64,000 bases of DNA from Tangfeifania diversioriginum (GTDB lineage Bacteria > Bacteroidota > Bacteroidia > Bacteroidales > Prolixibacteraceae), in assembly GCF_900141875.1 (NCBI RefSeq), contig NZ_FQZE01000001.1:242989-306988 (forward strand), in the 5' to 3' direction. Of this stretch, positions 7,766 to 17,675 are shown one piece after another (position 1 is the first letter of the stretch; the number at the start of each line of letters is the position of its first letter). The translations under genes were made by a program, and so were the position numbers. Below the pieces are notes generated by a model, which was not told the DNA's origin, made no database searches, and was given only the letters and a program-made list of their open reading frames with translations.

Positions 7766-8940
7766 TGAAAAGATACGATTTTGATGAAATAATTCCTCGC
7801 GAAGGAACCAACTGCATAAAATACGACGGCCGTGAATGGATTTTTAAAACCAACGATGTACTGCCGCTTTGGGTGGCCGACATGGATTTCCGCACACCCG
7901 ATTTTATTGTTAAAGCCATAAAGAAACGTGCCGAGCACGAAATATTCGGCTACACATTTAAACCCGAATCCTATTTCAAATCCATAATTGGCTGGATGCA
8001 GCGCCGGCACAACTGGAATGTTCAAAAAGAATGGATTTCATTCAGCCCGGGTGTGGTGGCCGGATTAACTCTTGCCATTGAAACTTTCTCGAACCCCGGA
8101 GATGAAGTAGTGGTACAACCACCTGTTTATTTCCCGTTTTTTGATTGTGTGAAAGGAACCAGGCGAAAACTGGTTAAAAACCCGCTTAAACTAGAAAACG
8201 GGAGATACACTTTTGATTTTGATGATTTGAAATCGAAAATCACCGGCAACACCAAACTGCTAATGCTCTGCAATCCGCAAAACCCGGGTGGCATGGTTTG
8301 GACAAAAGAAGAGCTGCATGAACTTTCATCGATTTGCCTGAAAAACAACATCATGGTTATTTCCGACGAAATCCATTCCGATCTGGTTTTTGAAGGGCAT
8401 AAGCACATTCCATTCGCTTCCATTTCAGAAGAAGCCGCCAGCAACTCAGTTGTTTTCATGGCTCCCAGCAAAACATTCAATGTGGCCGGACTTTCATCAT
8501 CGGTAGCAATTATACCCGACAAAACAAATTTTGCCCGTTACGAACGGGCACTGGGTGTCGGGCATTTGGGCATGGGAAATATTTTTGGGACTGTGGCTCT
8601 CGAAGCGGCTTATAATCATGGAGATGAATGGCTGGCACAGATGCTGGACTACATCTGGGACAACTACCTTTTTCTTGAAAAATTCATGAGCGAAAAACTG
8701 CCAAAAGTGAAGGTGATGAAACCCGAATCTACGTATCTTATCTGGCTAGATTTCAATGAATACGGGATGAACGACAGTGAACTTTTCAAATTCACAATTA
8801 ATGAGGCTAAAGTGGGATTAAACAACGGAGCCAAATTCGGGACAGGCGGCAACGGATGGCTGCGCATCAACATTGGTTGTCCGCGTAGTATTCTCGAAGA
8901 AGGCCTGAACCGGCTGGAAAAAGCTTTCGGCAAACTTTAA
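7765..8940 (+). CDS. MalY/PatB family PLP-dependent C-S lyase or aminotransferase
   Basis: A fold-type I PLP enzyme of 391 residues, the usual MalY/PatB length. Markers are the N-terminal LPLWVADMDF motif, PPVYFPF at about 119-125, NPQNPGG at 170-176, the cofactor-binding SDEIHSDL (Asp201) and the Schiff-base Lys236 in APSKTFN. The C-terminal Arg for carboxylate binding lies in GWLRINIGCP. Relatives cleave cystathionine or other cysteine S-conjugates to thiol, ammonia and pyruvate. It starts inside the stop of comB (TAATGA), implying coupled expression and a shared sulfur-related role (inference). A plain aminotransferase function cannot be excluded. Confidence 0.88.
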   Translation: MKRYDFDEIIPREGTNCIKYDGREWIFKTNDVLPLWVADMDFRTPDFIVKAIKKRAEHEIFGYTFKPESYFKSIIGWMQRRHNWNVQKEWISFSPGVVAGLTLAIETFSNPGDEVVVQPPVYFPFFDCVKGTRRKLVKNPLKLENGRYTFDFDDLKSKITGNTKLLMLCNPQNPGGMVWTKEELHELSSICLKNNIMVISDEIHSDLVFEGHKHIPFASISEEAASNSVVFMAPSKTFNVAGLSSSVAIIPDKTNFARYERALGVGHLGMGNIFGTVALEAAYNHGDEWLAQMLDYIWDNYLFLEKFMSEKLPKVKVMKPESTYLIWLDFNEYGMNDSELFKFTINEAKVGLNNGAKFGTGGNGWLRINIGCPRSILEEGLNRLEKAFGKL

Positions 8941-8944
8941 CCGT

Positions 8945-9931
8945 TCAGAAATATTCATTTTGGCGGAACCACCCAATGGCTTTTTCTGCGGCTTTGCGAA
9001 CGGAAGTAATTGGCAGATCTAATTCCTTTATCGCTTTGGCTCGTGTATAATAATTATCCATGCATAACATCCGCGCGTTAACACTGTTAATTTGCAATGG
9101 CCTGTTCAGTACTTTTTCAGAAAAATCGCCCCAAACGCCCAAACCCCGAATTAAAAAACGGGGAACGGGAACAAGTATCGGATTTTCGCCGGCAATTTCA
9201 GCAGCCATTTTGAAAAAATTTTTATAGGTCATGTTTTCGCCTGCCAGCAAATAGCACTCCCCTGCCCTCCCCTTTTCCATGGCATTTACAACACCGGTGG
9301 CTGCCGATTCCGCATCCACAAAATTTTTACCCCCGGGCGGATACAATGCAATTTTCTTATTCAGAATGTGGGAGAAAATCTGACCGCTGCCTGGCTTTAC
9401 ATCATTGGTTCCAATAATAAATGTAGGATTCACCACAACCGCATCGAGATTTTTGTTTTTTACTGCTTCCAACACTTTTTGCTGGGCAAGATATTTACTG
9501 TATGCATATCCCGATTTTTTCATCCACTGATTAAAAGGACGTTGCTCGTTGCCCGGGTTTTCAATGGTCCCGTTGCCAAAACAATTCGCAGTACTAACAT
9601 AAACCAGCCTTTTTACAGGTTGATTCCGGCACACATTAATACAATTAGTGGTGCTTGTAATATTTGGCAGTCTGTAGGACTCCAGCCCGGATGGCTTTTG
9701 TGCTGTGCGCGCTGCAGCGTGAATAATAAAACTACAATCTTGTGATGCTTCAGCAACATCACCTATTTCAGTAACCTGTCCGAAATAAAATTCGATATCG
9801 AGCCCGTTTAAAGCCTTTAAATTGCTTTGTTCGCGCACCATTGCCCGCACGAAGTATCTCCTGCTTAACAATTCCCTGACAACATGCGCCCCCAGTAATC
9901 CGTTTGCTCCTGTTACAAGTACTTTTTCCAT
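8945..9931 (-). CDS. NAD(P)-dependent epimerase/dehydratase (extended SDR)
   Basis: A 328-residue extended short-chain dehydrogenase. The N-terminal Rossmann motif is TGANGLLG (Gly8, Gly11, Gly14) and the catalytic pair is Tyr142/Lys146 (YAYSK), with the Ser in YVSTANCFG. The closest general group is the dihydroflavonol-4-reductase/3-beta-HSD-like branch, but the substrate is not visible. It converges with the C-S lyase, leaving 4 bp between stops. Another SDR gene lies 21 bp upstream on the same strand, so both are probably one operon. Confidence 0.85.
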   Translation of the reverse strand: MEKVLVTGANGLLGAHVVRELLSRRYFVRAMVREQSNLKALNGLDIEFYFGQVTEIGDVAEASQDCSFIIHAAARTAQKPSGLESYRLPNITSTTNCINVCRNQPVKRLVYVSTANCFGNGTIENPGNEQRPFNQWMKKSGYAYSKYLAQQKVLEAVKNKNLDAVVVNPTFIIGTNDVKPGSGQIFSHILNKKIALYPPGGKNFVDAESAATGVVNAMEKGRAGECYLLAGENMTYKNFFKMAAEIAGENPILVPVPRFLIRGLGVWGDFSEKVLNRPLQINSVNARMLCMDNYYTRAKAIKELDLPITSVRKAAEKAIGWFRQNEYF

Positions 9932-9952
9932 ATCATTTCATGAACTACCTGG

Positions 9953-10771
9953 TTATTTCTGAAAATTGTTTTGCTGTTCAATATCCTTGCTGATAGAAGC
10001 ACGCATCATTTTCAGCCGCATCCATAAAGGTGTTATTTTAAGCAGCACCCAGCTTAATTTATTAATCACCCCGGGGATGATCGTTCGTTTCCGTTTCAGT
10101 AAAGATTTAATACAAATTTGAGCCACTTTTTCAACTGAGAGGGTGGTTGAACGGATTAAAAAGTTATAGTTTTCAATACTGTGCGTAACCTCGGCATTAG
10201 TTCTCATTCCCCCCGGATGGGCTACACTTACCGATACCCCGGTTCCTTTCAGCTCGGCATCCAATCCCCGCGAAAACGAATAGACAAAAGCTTTTGAAGC
10301 CGGATAAACTGTTTTGAAGGGCATTGGACTAAAGGAAGCCATACTGGCAATATTCAGTATGTATGCGTTTTTTTGCCGTTTCAGATTGGGAAGCATCAAC
10401 CTTGTTAACAAAACAAGTGCATTCATATTTAGCAGAACAATTTGCTCAATATATTCAGTTGTGGCATCCAAGAATGTTTTTGCCCCGCCAAGGCCGGCAT
10501 TATTAATAAGAATTTTAACCTCATATTTTTCTGAAATGGAAGCAGCGAGTTTTTTCAACTCTTCCGGTTTTGTAAGATCAGCTTCAAAAGTATTCACTTC
10601 CACACCATATTTTTGTGAAAACTCCTCGCCAAGAGTACTGATTTCTTCATTGGGGAGTGCAGTGAGCAGAAGGTCCATGCGGCGTTTGGCGCATTCTTTT
10701 GCCAATTCTTTTCCCAAACCGCAACTAGCTCCGGTTATCAGCACATATTGCTTTTCACCTTTATCTTCCAT
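9953..10771 (-). CDS. Short-chain dehydrogenase/reductase (classical SDR)
   Basis: A classical SDR with the NAD(P) motif TGASCGLG near the N-terminus, NNAG and the catalytic YPASK. I start at the Met giving MEDKGEKQYVLITG; an earlier in-frame ATG at 10798 would add nine residues (MFHNTIMIF) before the fold. The length of 272 residues fits the DltE/YqjQ-like ketoreductase group. The hydrophobic, basic C-terminus (LLKITPLWMRLKMMRAS) could touch the membrane. The substrate is unknown. It lies directly upstream of the extended SDR gene. Confidence 0.85.
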   Translation of the reverse strand: MEDKGEKQYVLITGASCGLGKELAKECAKRRMDLLLTALPNEEISTLGEEFSQKYGVEVNTFEADLTKPEELKKLAASISEKYEVKILINNAGLGGAKTFLDATTEYIEQIVLLNMNALVLLTRLMLPNLKRQKNAYILNIASMASFSPMPFKTVYPASKAFVYSFSRGLDAELKGTGVSVSVAHPGGMRTNAEVTHSIENYNFLIRSTTLSVEKVAQICIKSLLKRKRTIIPGVINKLSWVLLKITPLWMRLKMMRASISKDIEQQNNFQK

Positions 10772-10925
10772 AAAAATCATTATAGTGTTATGAAACAAAT
10801 GAGCAAATTTTTTTCTCTAAAACGTTTATTATTCAATGAATGTTACCCGGAACCACATAAAACAATTTACATATTTCTTCTTATAAGCTCCTTTATCCAT
10901 CGCTAATATGAAAAAAGCAGCACAG

Positions 10926-10949
10926 GGTGCACCACACAAATTATTTTTG
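10926..10949 (+). promoter_or_regulatory. Promoter with -7 box and upstream palindrome for the ferritin-like gene
   Basis: TATTTTTG (10942-10949) matches TAnnTTTG exactly. The perfect palindrome GGTGCACC (10926-10933) sits eight bases upstream, over the expected -33 side where no TTTG is seen. A start near 10956 leaves a leader of about 50 nt. That arrangement suggests regulated expression; the regulator is unknown. Confidence 0.45.
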
Positions 10950-11007
10950 CGTATATTAGAAATAAACGAACTAATGTTATTTACATATAATTAAAGAAAC
11001 AAGTAAT

Positions 11008-11292
11008 ATGGCAAATGAAGGCTATCACGAAAAGATTTCGGAATTAAGCGAAGAAACAAAAACCATGCACCGTGCATTGGTCTCCTTGATGGAAGAAATT
11101 GAGGCAGTTGACTGGTACAACCAGCGCGTTGATGTGTGTAAAGACGAAGAGCTAAAAGCAATTCTTGAACACAACCGCGACGAAGAGAAAGAACATGCTG
11201 CCATGTTAATGGAATGGATACGCAGGAAAGACCCGAAATTTGAAGAAGAAATGAAGGATTACCTGTTTACTAAAAAAGAGATTTCGCACTAA
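11008..11292 (+). CDS. Encapsulated-ferritin-like (EncFtn) protein without cargo tail
   Basis: A 94-residue two-helix protein whose sequence strongly resembles EncFtn, the ferroxidase normally packed inside encapsulin shells: ALVSLMEEIEAVDWYNQRVD on helix 1 and LEHNRDEEKEHAAMLMEWIRR on helix 2, then DYLFTKK. Candidate iron ligands are Glu32 and the ExxH pair Glu60/His63. Known EncFtn works as an annular decamer whose active sites form across dimers. Here the chain stops at KEISH, with no extended C-terminal targeting peptide, and no encapsulin gene lies nearby. It probably oxidises iron in the cytoplasm (inference). Its TAA shares three bases with the TAG of the converging GT9 gene. Confidence 0.85.
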   Translation: MANEGYHEKISELSEETKTMHRALVSLMEEIEAVDWYNQRVDVCKDEELKAILEHNRDEEKEHAAMLMEWIRRKDPKFEEEMKDYLFTKKEISH

Positions 11293-12278
11293 CTATTGAA
11301 ATTGCGGACAATCCAGTTCACGGCACTATCCACATCCTGCTCTCTCATGCACCTGAAATGTTTCCGGGGACATTTTTTGTACCCGAGCTTGGAACAAGGT
11401 CTGCATCTCAGGTTTTTAATTTCCATAATTTTTGATGTCGGATGAGGCTGGTACGGCACCATGCCAAATTCAGGAACTGTGTTGCCCCAGAAAGAAAGAA
11501 TTTTTTTACCAAAGGCTGCAGCAATGTGCATGAGCCCGGTATCGTTGGTTAAAACCAACTTCGCATCGCGGACCAGGCTGGCCGATTGATTCAGGCTTAT
11601 TTTGCCGGTCAGGTTATGAACATTTCCATTGGTTTCCCTCATAATTTTTTCGCCTGCTTCCGTTTCGCTTTTACCGCCCAATAAAACTATCGGAAAGTTT
11701 GCGTGGTTACAAATCTCAGTAATTTTATCGGCCGGGAGCTTTTTGGTGGCATACGTTCCGGCAATTACAAAAGCCACGTACCCATTTTTAAATGCAGGCG
11801 GCAATTGAGATTTATCAAACCCCTCATTTTCAGGAATAAAAAAATCGAGCCCCTTCCCATCATTTTTTACATCGAAAACCGAAAGGGTTTCAAGATAGCG
11901 ATCGACAATATGCTTTTGGGGCAACCTGTTAACTTTAAACTGAACCAGTACGAATTTTTGAAAGTTCAGTTTATTAAATGAAAACGCAGGAATTTTAAGC
12001 CGGCTTTTTATGCGGTTGCTCCTGAGATTCTGATGAAGATCGATAACGTAATCAAACTGCTCCTTTTCAAGCTCATTAATCAGTTGGTTAATATTGCCTG
12101 AAAAAGTGTGCACTTTATGAATATAGGGGTTGGAAGCTACAAGAGCAGCATGTTTTTTTTTGGTTACAAAATGGATTTCGGCACCCTCAACCTGTTGTTT
12201 AAGGCAACGGACAACCGGCGATGTTAAAACAATATCGCCAATTGAACTAAACCGTATGACCAGGTATTTTATCTTCAT
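11289..12278 (-). CDS. Glycosyltransferase family 9 (heptosyltransferase-like)
   Basis: A GT-B glycosyltransferase of about 329 residues. Start is taken at MKIKYLVIRFSSIGDIVLTSP, the family's typical N-terminus; the earlier ATG at 12290 falls within the upstream terminator. Family 9 signatures are RFSSIGDIVLTSPV, IDLHQNLRSNRIK, the C-terminal donor site LTNDTGLMHIAAAFGKKILSFWGNT and the closing CRPCSKLGYKKCP, a cluster often seen in Bacteroidota GT9 proteins. It likely adds a heptose or similar sugar to LPS core in the cytoplasm; the donor is not certain. It is close behind atpC but separated from it by a strong terminator. Confidence 0.88.
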   Translation of the reverse strand: MKIKYLVIRFSSIGDIVLTSPVVRCLKQQVEGAEIHFVTKKKHAALVASNPYIHKVHTFSGNINQLINELEKEQFDYVIDLHQNLRSNRIKSRLKIPAFSFNKLNFQKFVLVQFKVNRLPQKHIVDRYLETLSVFDVKNDGKGLDFFIPENEGFDKSQLPPAFKNGYVAFVIAGTYATKKLPADKITEICNHANFPIVLLGGKSETEAGEKIMRETNGNVHNLTGKISLNQSASLVRDAKLVLTNDTGLMHIAAAFGKKILSFWGNTVPEFGMVPYQPHPTSKIMEIKNLRCRPCSKLGYKKCPRKHFRCMREQDVDSAVNWIVRNFNS

Positions 12279-12285
12279 GCGCTTA

Positions 12286-12320
12286 AACAAAAACCCCGGG
12301 GAATCCTATCACCGGGGCTG
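12286..12320 (-). terminator. Terminator of the atpDC operon
   Basis: On the minus strand AGCCCCGG and CCGGGGTT pair around a 12-nt loop, followed by TTTTTGTTT. The T-run ends just before the ATG of the GT9 gene, so atpDC and GT9 are separate units or linked by read-through. Confidence 0.8.
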
Positions 12321-12340
12321 TGCGTAAAAGTTATTGTAAT

Positions 12341-12583
12341 TTAAACCGATTCAAGCAACACAATAATTTTATTTCTTTTATTCTCCACTACCCCACCTTC
12401 TACTTCAAATTTATGCTTTTTATTATCCGTGTCAATTACCCTAATGGTTCCTTTTGCAAGGGTAGAAATAATTGGGGCGTGGTTAGTTAAAATTTCAAAC
12501 AAGCCGTTGCTTCCCGGAAGCCTGATTCGTTTAGCTTCTCCTTCAAATATTTTTTTATCGGGTGTAATTATTTCGAGAAACAT
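12341..12583 (-). CDS. atpC: ATP synthase F1 subunit epsilon
   Basis: The epsilon subunit of the F1 rotor, which links the gamma shaft to the c-ring. The 80 residues cover only the N-terminal beta-sandwich (MFLEIITPDKKIFEGEAKRIRLPGSNGLFEILTNHAPIIS, summarised as PDKKIF, LPGSNG and NHAPI). The C-terminal inhibitory helices of the longer proteobacterial forms are missing, which is normal for this phylum. It lies 17 bp after atpD in the same operon. Confidence 0.93.
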   Translation of the reverse strand: MFLEIITPDKKIFEGEAKRIRLPGSNGLFEILTNHAPIISTLAKGTIRVIDTDNKKHKFEVEGGVVENKRNKIIVLLESV

Positions 12584-12600
12584 AGGAAAAAGATTATATG

Positions 12601-14106
<1,506 letters not shown>

Positions 14107-14132
14107 TTATTTTCAGTATTTTTTAAGCGGCC

Positions 14133-14164
14133 CAAAAGATACCGTTTTTATTTAGTTGAGCAAA
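14133..14164 (-). promoter_or_regulatory. atpDC promoter
   Basis: The minus strand reads TTTG (14161-14164), 19 nt, then TATCTTTTG (14133-14141). This is the Bacteroidota -33/-7 pair with the expected spacing, with one extra T inside the -7 box. Transcription would start about 20 nt before the ATG. Confidence 0.6.
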
Positions 14165-14210
14165 GTTAATATTGTTTTGAATTAATTGTAAACGAATTAA
14201 CCTGAATTAT

Positions 14211-15194
14211 TTAATGATTACGCCCCAGCATCTTATTGCTTAATTCTTTCAGCGGTTGTTTCCTTTTATCTTCAACAGGCATTGCATCGAGTATTTCGGA
14301 GGCCAATGAGAAATAGGAGTCAATTTTTTGTTCAGCAAGATCTTTTATTTTCAACTGGTTGAAAATGTCTAAAACAGCTTCAATTTTTTCGTTGGGATCA
14401 AATGCTTTTGGCACCATCCATTTTTCAAGCTTTTTGCGCTGTTCACCCGATGCGTTTTCCAAAGCTTTTATCAGCAGATATGTTTTTTTGTTGGCCAAAA
14501 TATCCCCGCCAATTTTCTTCCCAAATGTGTTCTGTTTTCCAAAAGTGTCAAGCAAATCATCCTGTAACTGAAAAGCAAGACCAAGGTTAATTCCGAAATC
14601 GTAAACGGAAGAGGAGATTTCGTTCCCGGCACCGGCAAGTATAGCTCCTGCTTTCAGACTGCTTGCAATTAACACTGCGGTTTTTAGCCTGATCATTTCA
14701 ATATATTCCTTTTCTGAAACATCCTGGCGATCTTCAAAATCCATATCGTATTGCTGCCCTTCGCACACCTCGAGGGCAGTGTTTGTAAATAAATGAACCA
14801 CATCAAAAAGCCGGGCTGAACTGCATTTTAACAAATAGCGGTAGGACAAAAAGGCCATTGCATCACCCGAGAGGATTGCATTGTTTTCGCTAAATTGCAT
14901 GTGTACGGTTGGGTTGTTGCGGCGCACTTCGGCATTGTCCATAATATCGTCGTGCAAGAGGGTGAAATTGTGAAAAATTTCAACTGCAACAGCTGCAGGC
15001 AGCGCATCTTTAATATCATCAGTAAACATGTTATTTGCCATAAGCAACAACACCGGGCGCAGTCTTTTGCCTCCCATTTCGAGTGAATATTTCACCGGTT
15101 CGTATAACCTGCCGGGTTTTTGCCCGGCCAGCTCACTTGTTTGCACAACAAGCTCATTATTAATTAGTTTCAGCAGCTTCTCGGTTGAAAACAT
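14211..15194 (-). CDS. Polyprenyl (farnesyl/geranylgeranyl-type) diphosphate synthase
   Basis: A trans-prenyltransferase that condenses isopentenyl diphosphate with an allylic diphosphate. The 327-residue chain has the first Asp-rich motif HDDIMDNAEVRR and the second QLQDDLLDTFG, plus the N-terminal GGKRLRPVLLL. It lies 10 bp downstream of the MMPL exporter gene and is almost surely co-transcribed with it. Product length (C15, C20 or longer) cannot be told by eye. It feeds quinone, carotenoid or undecaprenyl pathways. Confidence 0.92.
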   Translation of the reverse strand: MFSTEKLLKLINNELVVQTSELAGQKPGRLYEPVKYSLEMGGKRLRPVLLLMANNMFTDDIKDALPAAVAVEIFHNFTLLHDDIMDNAEVRRNNPTVHMQFSENNAILSGDAMAFLSYRYLLKCSSARLFDVVHLFTNTALEVCEGQQYDMDFEDRQDVSEKEYIEMIRLKTAVLIASSLKAGAILAGAGNEISSSVYDFGINLGLAFQLQDDLLDTFGKQNTFGKKIGGDILANKKTYLLIKALENASGEQRKKLEKWMVPKAFDPNEKIEAVLDIFNQLKIKDLAEQKIDSYFSLASEILDAMPVEDKRKQPLKELSNKMLGRNH

Positions 15195-15204
15195 CCTATC
15201 AATG

Positions 15205-17592
15205 TTATTTGTTGTTATCGGTAATTTTTAATTCTTCCATCTCAATATCTTCATCTTCATCGTAAATATGAAGCAGCGGCTTTTTAAACGATTCGGTTGT
15301 GGTAAGCCTTTCGAGCCCTGTGAGCAGCGAAGGAAGCAGAATTAAGTTTGATGTAACAGCAACCAGCAATGTTAACGAAACCAGAACCCCCATAGCTACC
15401 GTGCCTCCAAAGCCCGACAACGCAAATATACCAAATCCGAAAAACAAAACCACAGATGTGTAAAGCATACTCACCCCGGTTTCTTTTAAAGCCATAACAA
15501 CCGACCGACGGATATCCCAGTTTGTAATCATAAGTTCCTGCCGGTATTTGGCAAGAAAATGAATGGTATTATCAACCGAAATTCCGAAAGCAATACTGAA
15601 AACAAGAATTGTGGAAGCCTTAATGGGAATAGCTGCAAACCCCATAATAGCTGCTGTAAAAATAAGTGGTATTACATTGGGCGTTAATGACATAAGCACC
15701 ATTCGCCACGATGAAAACATAATGGCCATGAAAAATGAAATCAGCAAAATTGCCAGACCTAGACTTGTAAACAGATTTTTCAGCAAATACTGGGTCCCTT
15801 TAAAAGATGTAATACTGGAGCCGGTTACGGTTACATCATAATTGTCAGATGAAAACACGGAGTCGATATCGGCATTAAAATCTGCATACAATTCCTCCAT
15901 CCGTTTAGTTCCTACGTCCTTCATCCTAATGCTAATGCGTGTTACCTGCTCCGCACTGTCGATAAACGAATGAAGTAATCCTGAATCTTCCTCGCCAATA
16001 TCGGCATATTGTAAAATAAAATTCTTTTCGCGGTTATTCGGTAAACTGTAATAGTTTTCATTTCCGTTGTAAAAAGCCTGTTTCGAAAACTTAAGCAGGT
16101 TAAGCAACGAAAGCGGTGGTGAGAGTTCAGAATAGTGAGCCAGCCGCTGCTCAAGCTGATCAATTTTGCGAAAAGTGGAAAGCTGCATCACTCCACCGGT
16201 TTTTTTTGTATCAACCATAATTTCAAGCGGCATGAGCCCATCGAAATTGGATTCAAAAAATTTCAAATCTTTGTAAATGGGATCACTCTCCTGAATATCA
16301 TCAACCATGTAGCCGGAACTTTTCATCAGTGTAATTCCGTAAACTCCAATTGCCAGCACAGCAACCGCAACGGCATAAACTGTTTTTCGGTTATACCCGG
16401 TTATGTGAACCAGTTTTCGGATAATGCCTTTTACAAACCTGTTATTCAGATGATTCACATGCTTTGAAGAGGGCGGACCGATAAAACTGAAAATAATGGG
16501 TATCAGCAACAACGAAAGCAAAAACAGCCCCATAATATTAAGCGATGCCACAATTCCAAACTCCTTCAGAATATCGCTTTTTACAATTACAAATGTAGCA
16601 AACCCGGAGGCAGTGGTGAGGTTGGTTAAGAAAGTAGCATTGCCAATTTTTATGATTACACGCTGCAATGCTTTTATTTTATTGCCGTGGCTCACATATT
16701 CATGATGAAATTTATTGAGCATGTAAATACTGTTGGGAATCCCTATTACAATAAGCAGCGGAGGTATCATCCCGGAAAGCAGCGTAATTTTATAACCAAA
16801 AAGCGAAAGCATTCCCAACGCCCAAACAACCCCGGTTACAACAATAAGCACCGGAACAAAAACGGCTTTGAACGAGCGGAAGAAAAGAAACAGAACAACA
16901 ATACAAATAGCAAGAGCCAGCACACTGAAAAGATAAAGCTCATTTCTGATTTTTATGGCATTTACAACCCGGATATACGGCAATCCTGAATATCGTAATT
17001 TAACATCCTGCTTTTCCTCAAAATTCCGACAAACAGACTGAATAGATTTGACCATCTGCTCACGCTCCTTGGTCATCATTTTGTCTTTATTCACAGTAAT
17101 GGCAAGCAGGTAAGTATTTGTTTCGGCATTGTAAACTGTTTTCCGGTAAAAAGGCAGGCTTTTAAATTCAGCGGCAAGGCTATCCAGTTGCGCCTGGGAT
17201 GAAATGGCATCCGGGAAAATCTGCTTAATTTCAAAAGTCCGTTCTTCAGTGTTTTTCTTCAGATCATACGTGTTGGTCACCGTGAGCAAATCTTCAACCC
17301 CTTCCACTTGCGAAAGCTTATCGCCCAGTTTTTTCCATTCCTGAAAATGTTGCAACTTGAAAAAGTCAGAATCCTGAATGCCAATAATTATGAGGTTACC
17401 CTCTTCCCCAAATTTTTCCACAAACTGCTGGTAATCTTTATAAGCAGGATCTTTCGACGGGAGTAGCGAGGCATATTCATAAGACATTTCCACCTTTTGG
17501 GCATGATAGCCTAAAAAACCAGTAATAACCAATAAAATGCCAAGTAAAAGTATTTTATTTCTGAGGATAATGCCCGAAACCTTCAACCACAT
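15205..17592 (-). CDS. MMPL/RND-superfamily exporter
   Basis: A 795-residue inner-membrane protein with two repeats, each one helix, a large periplasmic loop and five more helices: the first helix is near residues 12-30 (LLLGILLVITGFLGY), a loop to about 220, helices to about 385, then the second half from about 405. The loop starts with SYEYASLLPSKDPAY, typical of predicted lipid exporters. The conserved Asp is in GISVDNTIHFLAKYR, matching the proton-relay position of RND/MMPL proteins. It ends in an acidic tail (YDEDEDIEMEEL). Likely substrates are hydrophobic, perhaps the isoprenoid or lipid products of co-transcribed genes (inference). Confidence 0.87.
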   Translation of the reverse strand: MWLKVSGIILRNKILLLGILLVITGFLGYHAQKVEMSYEYASLLPSKDPAYKDYQQFVEKFGEEGNLIIIGIQDSDFFKLQHFQEWKKLGDKLSQVEGVEDLLTVTNTYDLKKNTEERTFEIKQIFPDAISSQAQLDSLAAEFKSLPFYRKTVYNAETNTYLLAITVNKDKMMTKEREQMVKSIQSVCRNFEEKQDVKLRYSGLPYIRVVNAIKIRNELYLFSVLALAICIVVLFLFFRSFKAVFVPVLIVVTGVVWALGMLSLFGYKITLLSGMIPPLLIVIGIPNSIYMLNKFHHEYVSHGNKIKALQRVIIKIGNATFLTNLTTASGFATFVIVKSDILKEFGIVASLNIMGLFLLSLLLIPIIFSFIGPPSSKHVNHLNNRFVKGIIRKLVHITGYNRKTVYAVAVAVLAIGVYGITLMKSSGYMVDDIQESDPIYKDLKFFESNFDGLMPLEIMVDTKKTGGVMQLSTFRKIDQLEQRLAHYSELSPPLSLLNLLKFSKQAFYNGNENYYSLPNNREKNFILQYADIGEEDSGLLHSFIDSAEQVTRISIRMKDVGTKRMEELYADFNADIDSVFSSDNYDVTVTGSSITSFKGTQYLLKNLFTSLGLAILLISFFMAIMFSSWRMVLMSLTPNVIPLIFTAAIMGFAAIPIKASTILVFSIAFGISVDNTIHFLAKYRQELMITNWDIRRSVVMALKETGVSMLYTSVVLFFGFGIFALSGFGGTVAMGVLVSLTLLVAVTSNLILLPSLLTGLERLTTTESFKKPLLHIYDEDEDIEMEELKITDNNK

Positions 17593-17675
17593 AATTTGAT
17601 ATAAAAAAACGCCGCGAAAATAAGAGAAATAATCGAATTATAAAAAGGAATAGGGTTTCTGTAAACATAAGGTGA

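Noticed and set aside
12279..12290. Earlier ATG for the GT9 gene at 12290
   Set aside because: It lies within the atpC terminator T-run, and the family N-terminus begins at the later Met (MKIKYLVIRF).
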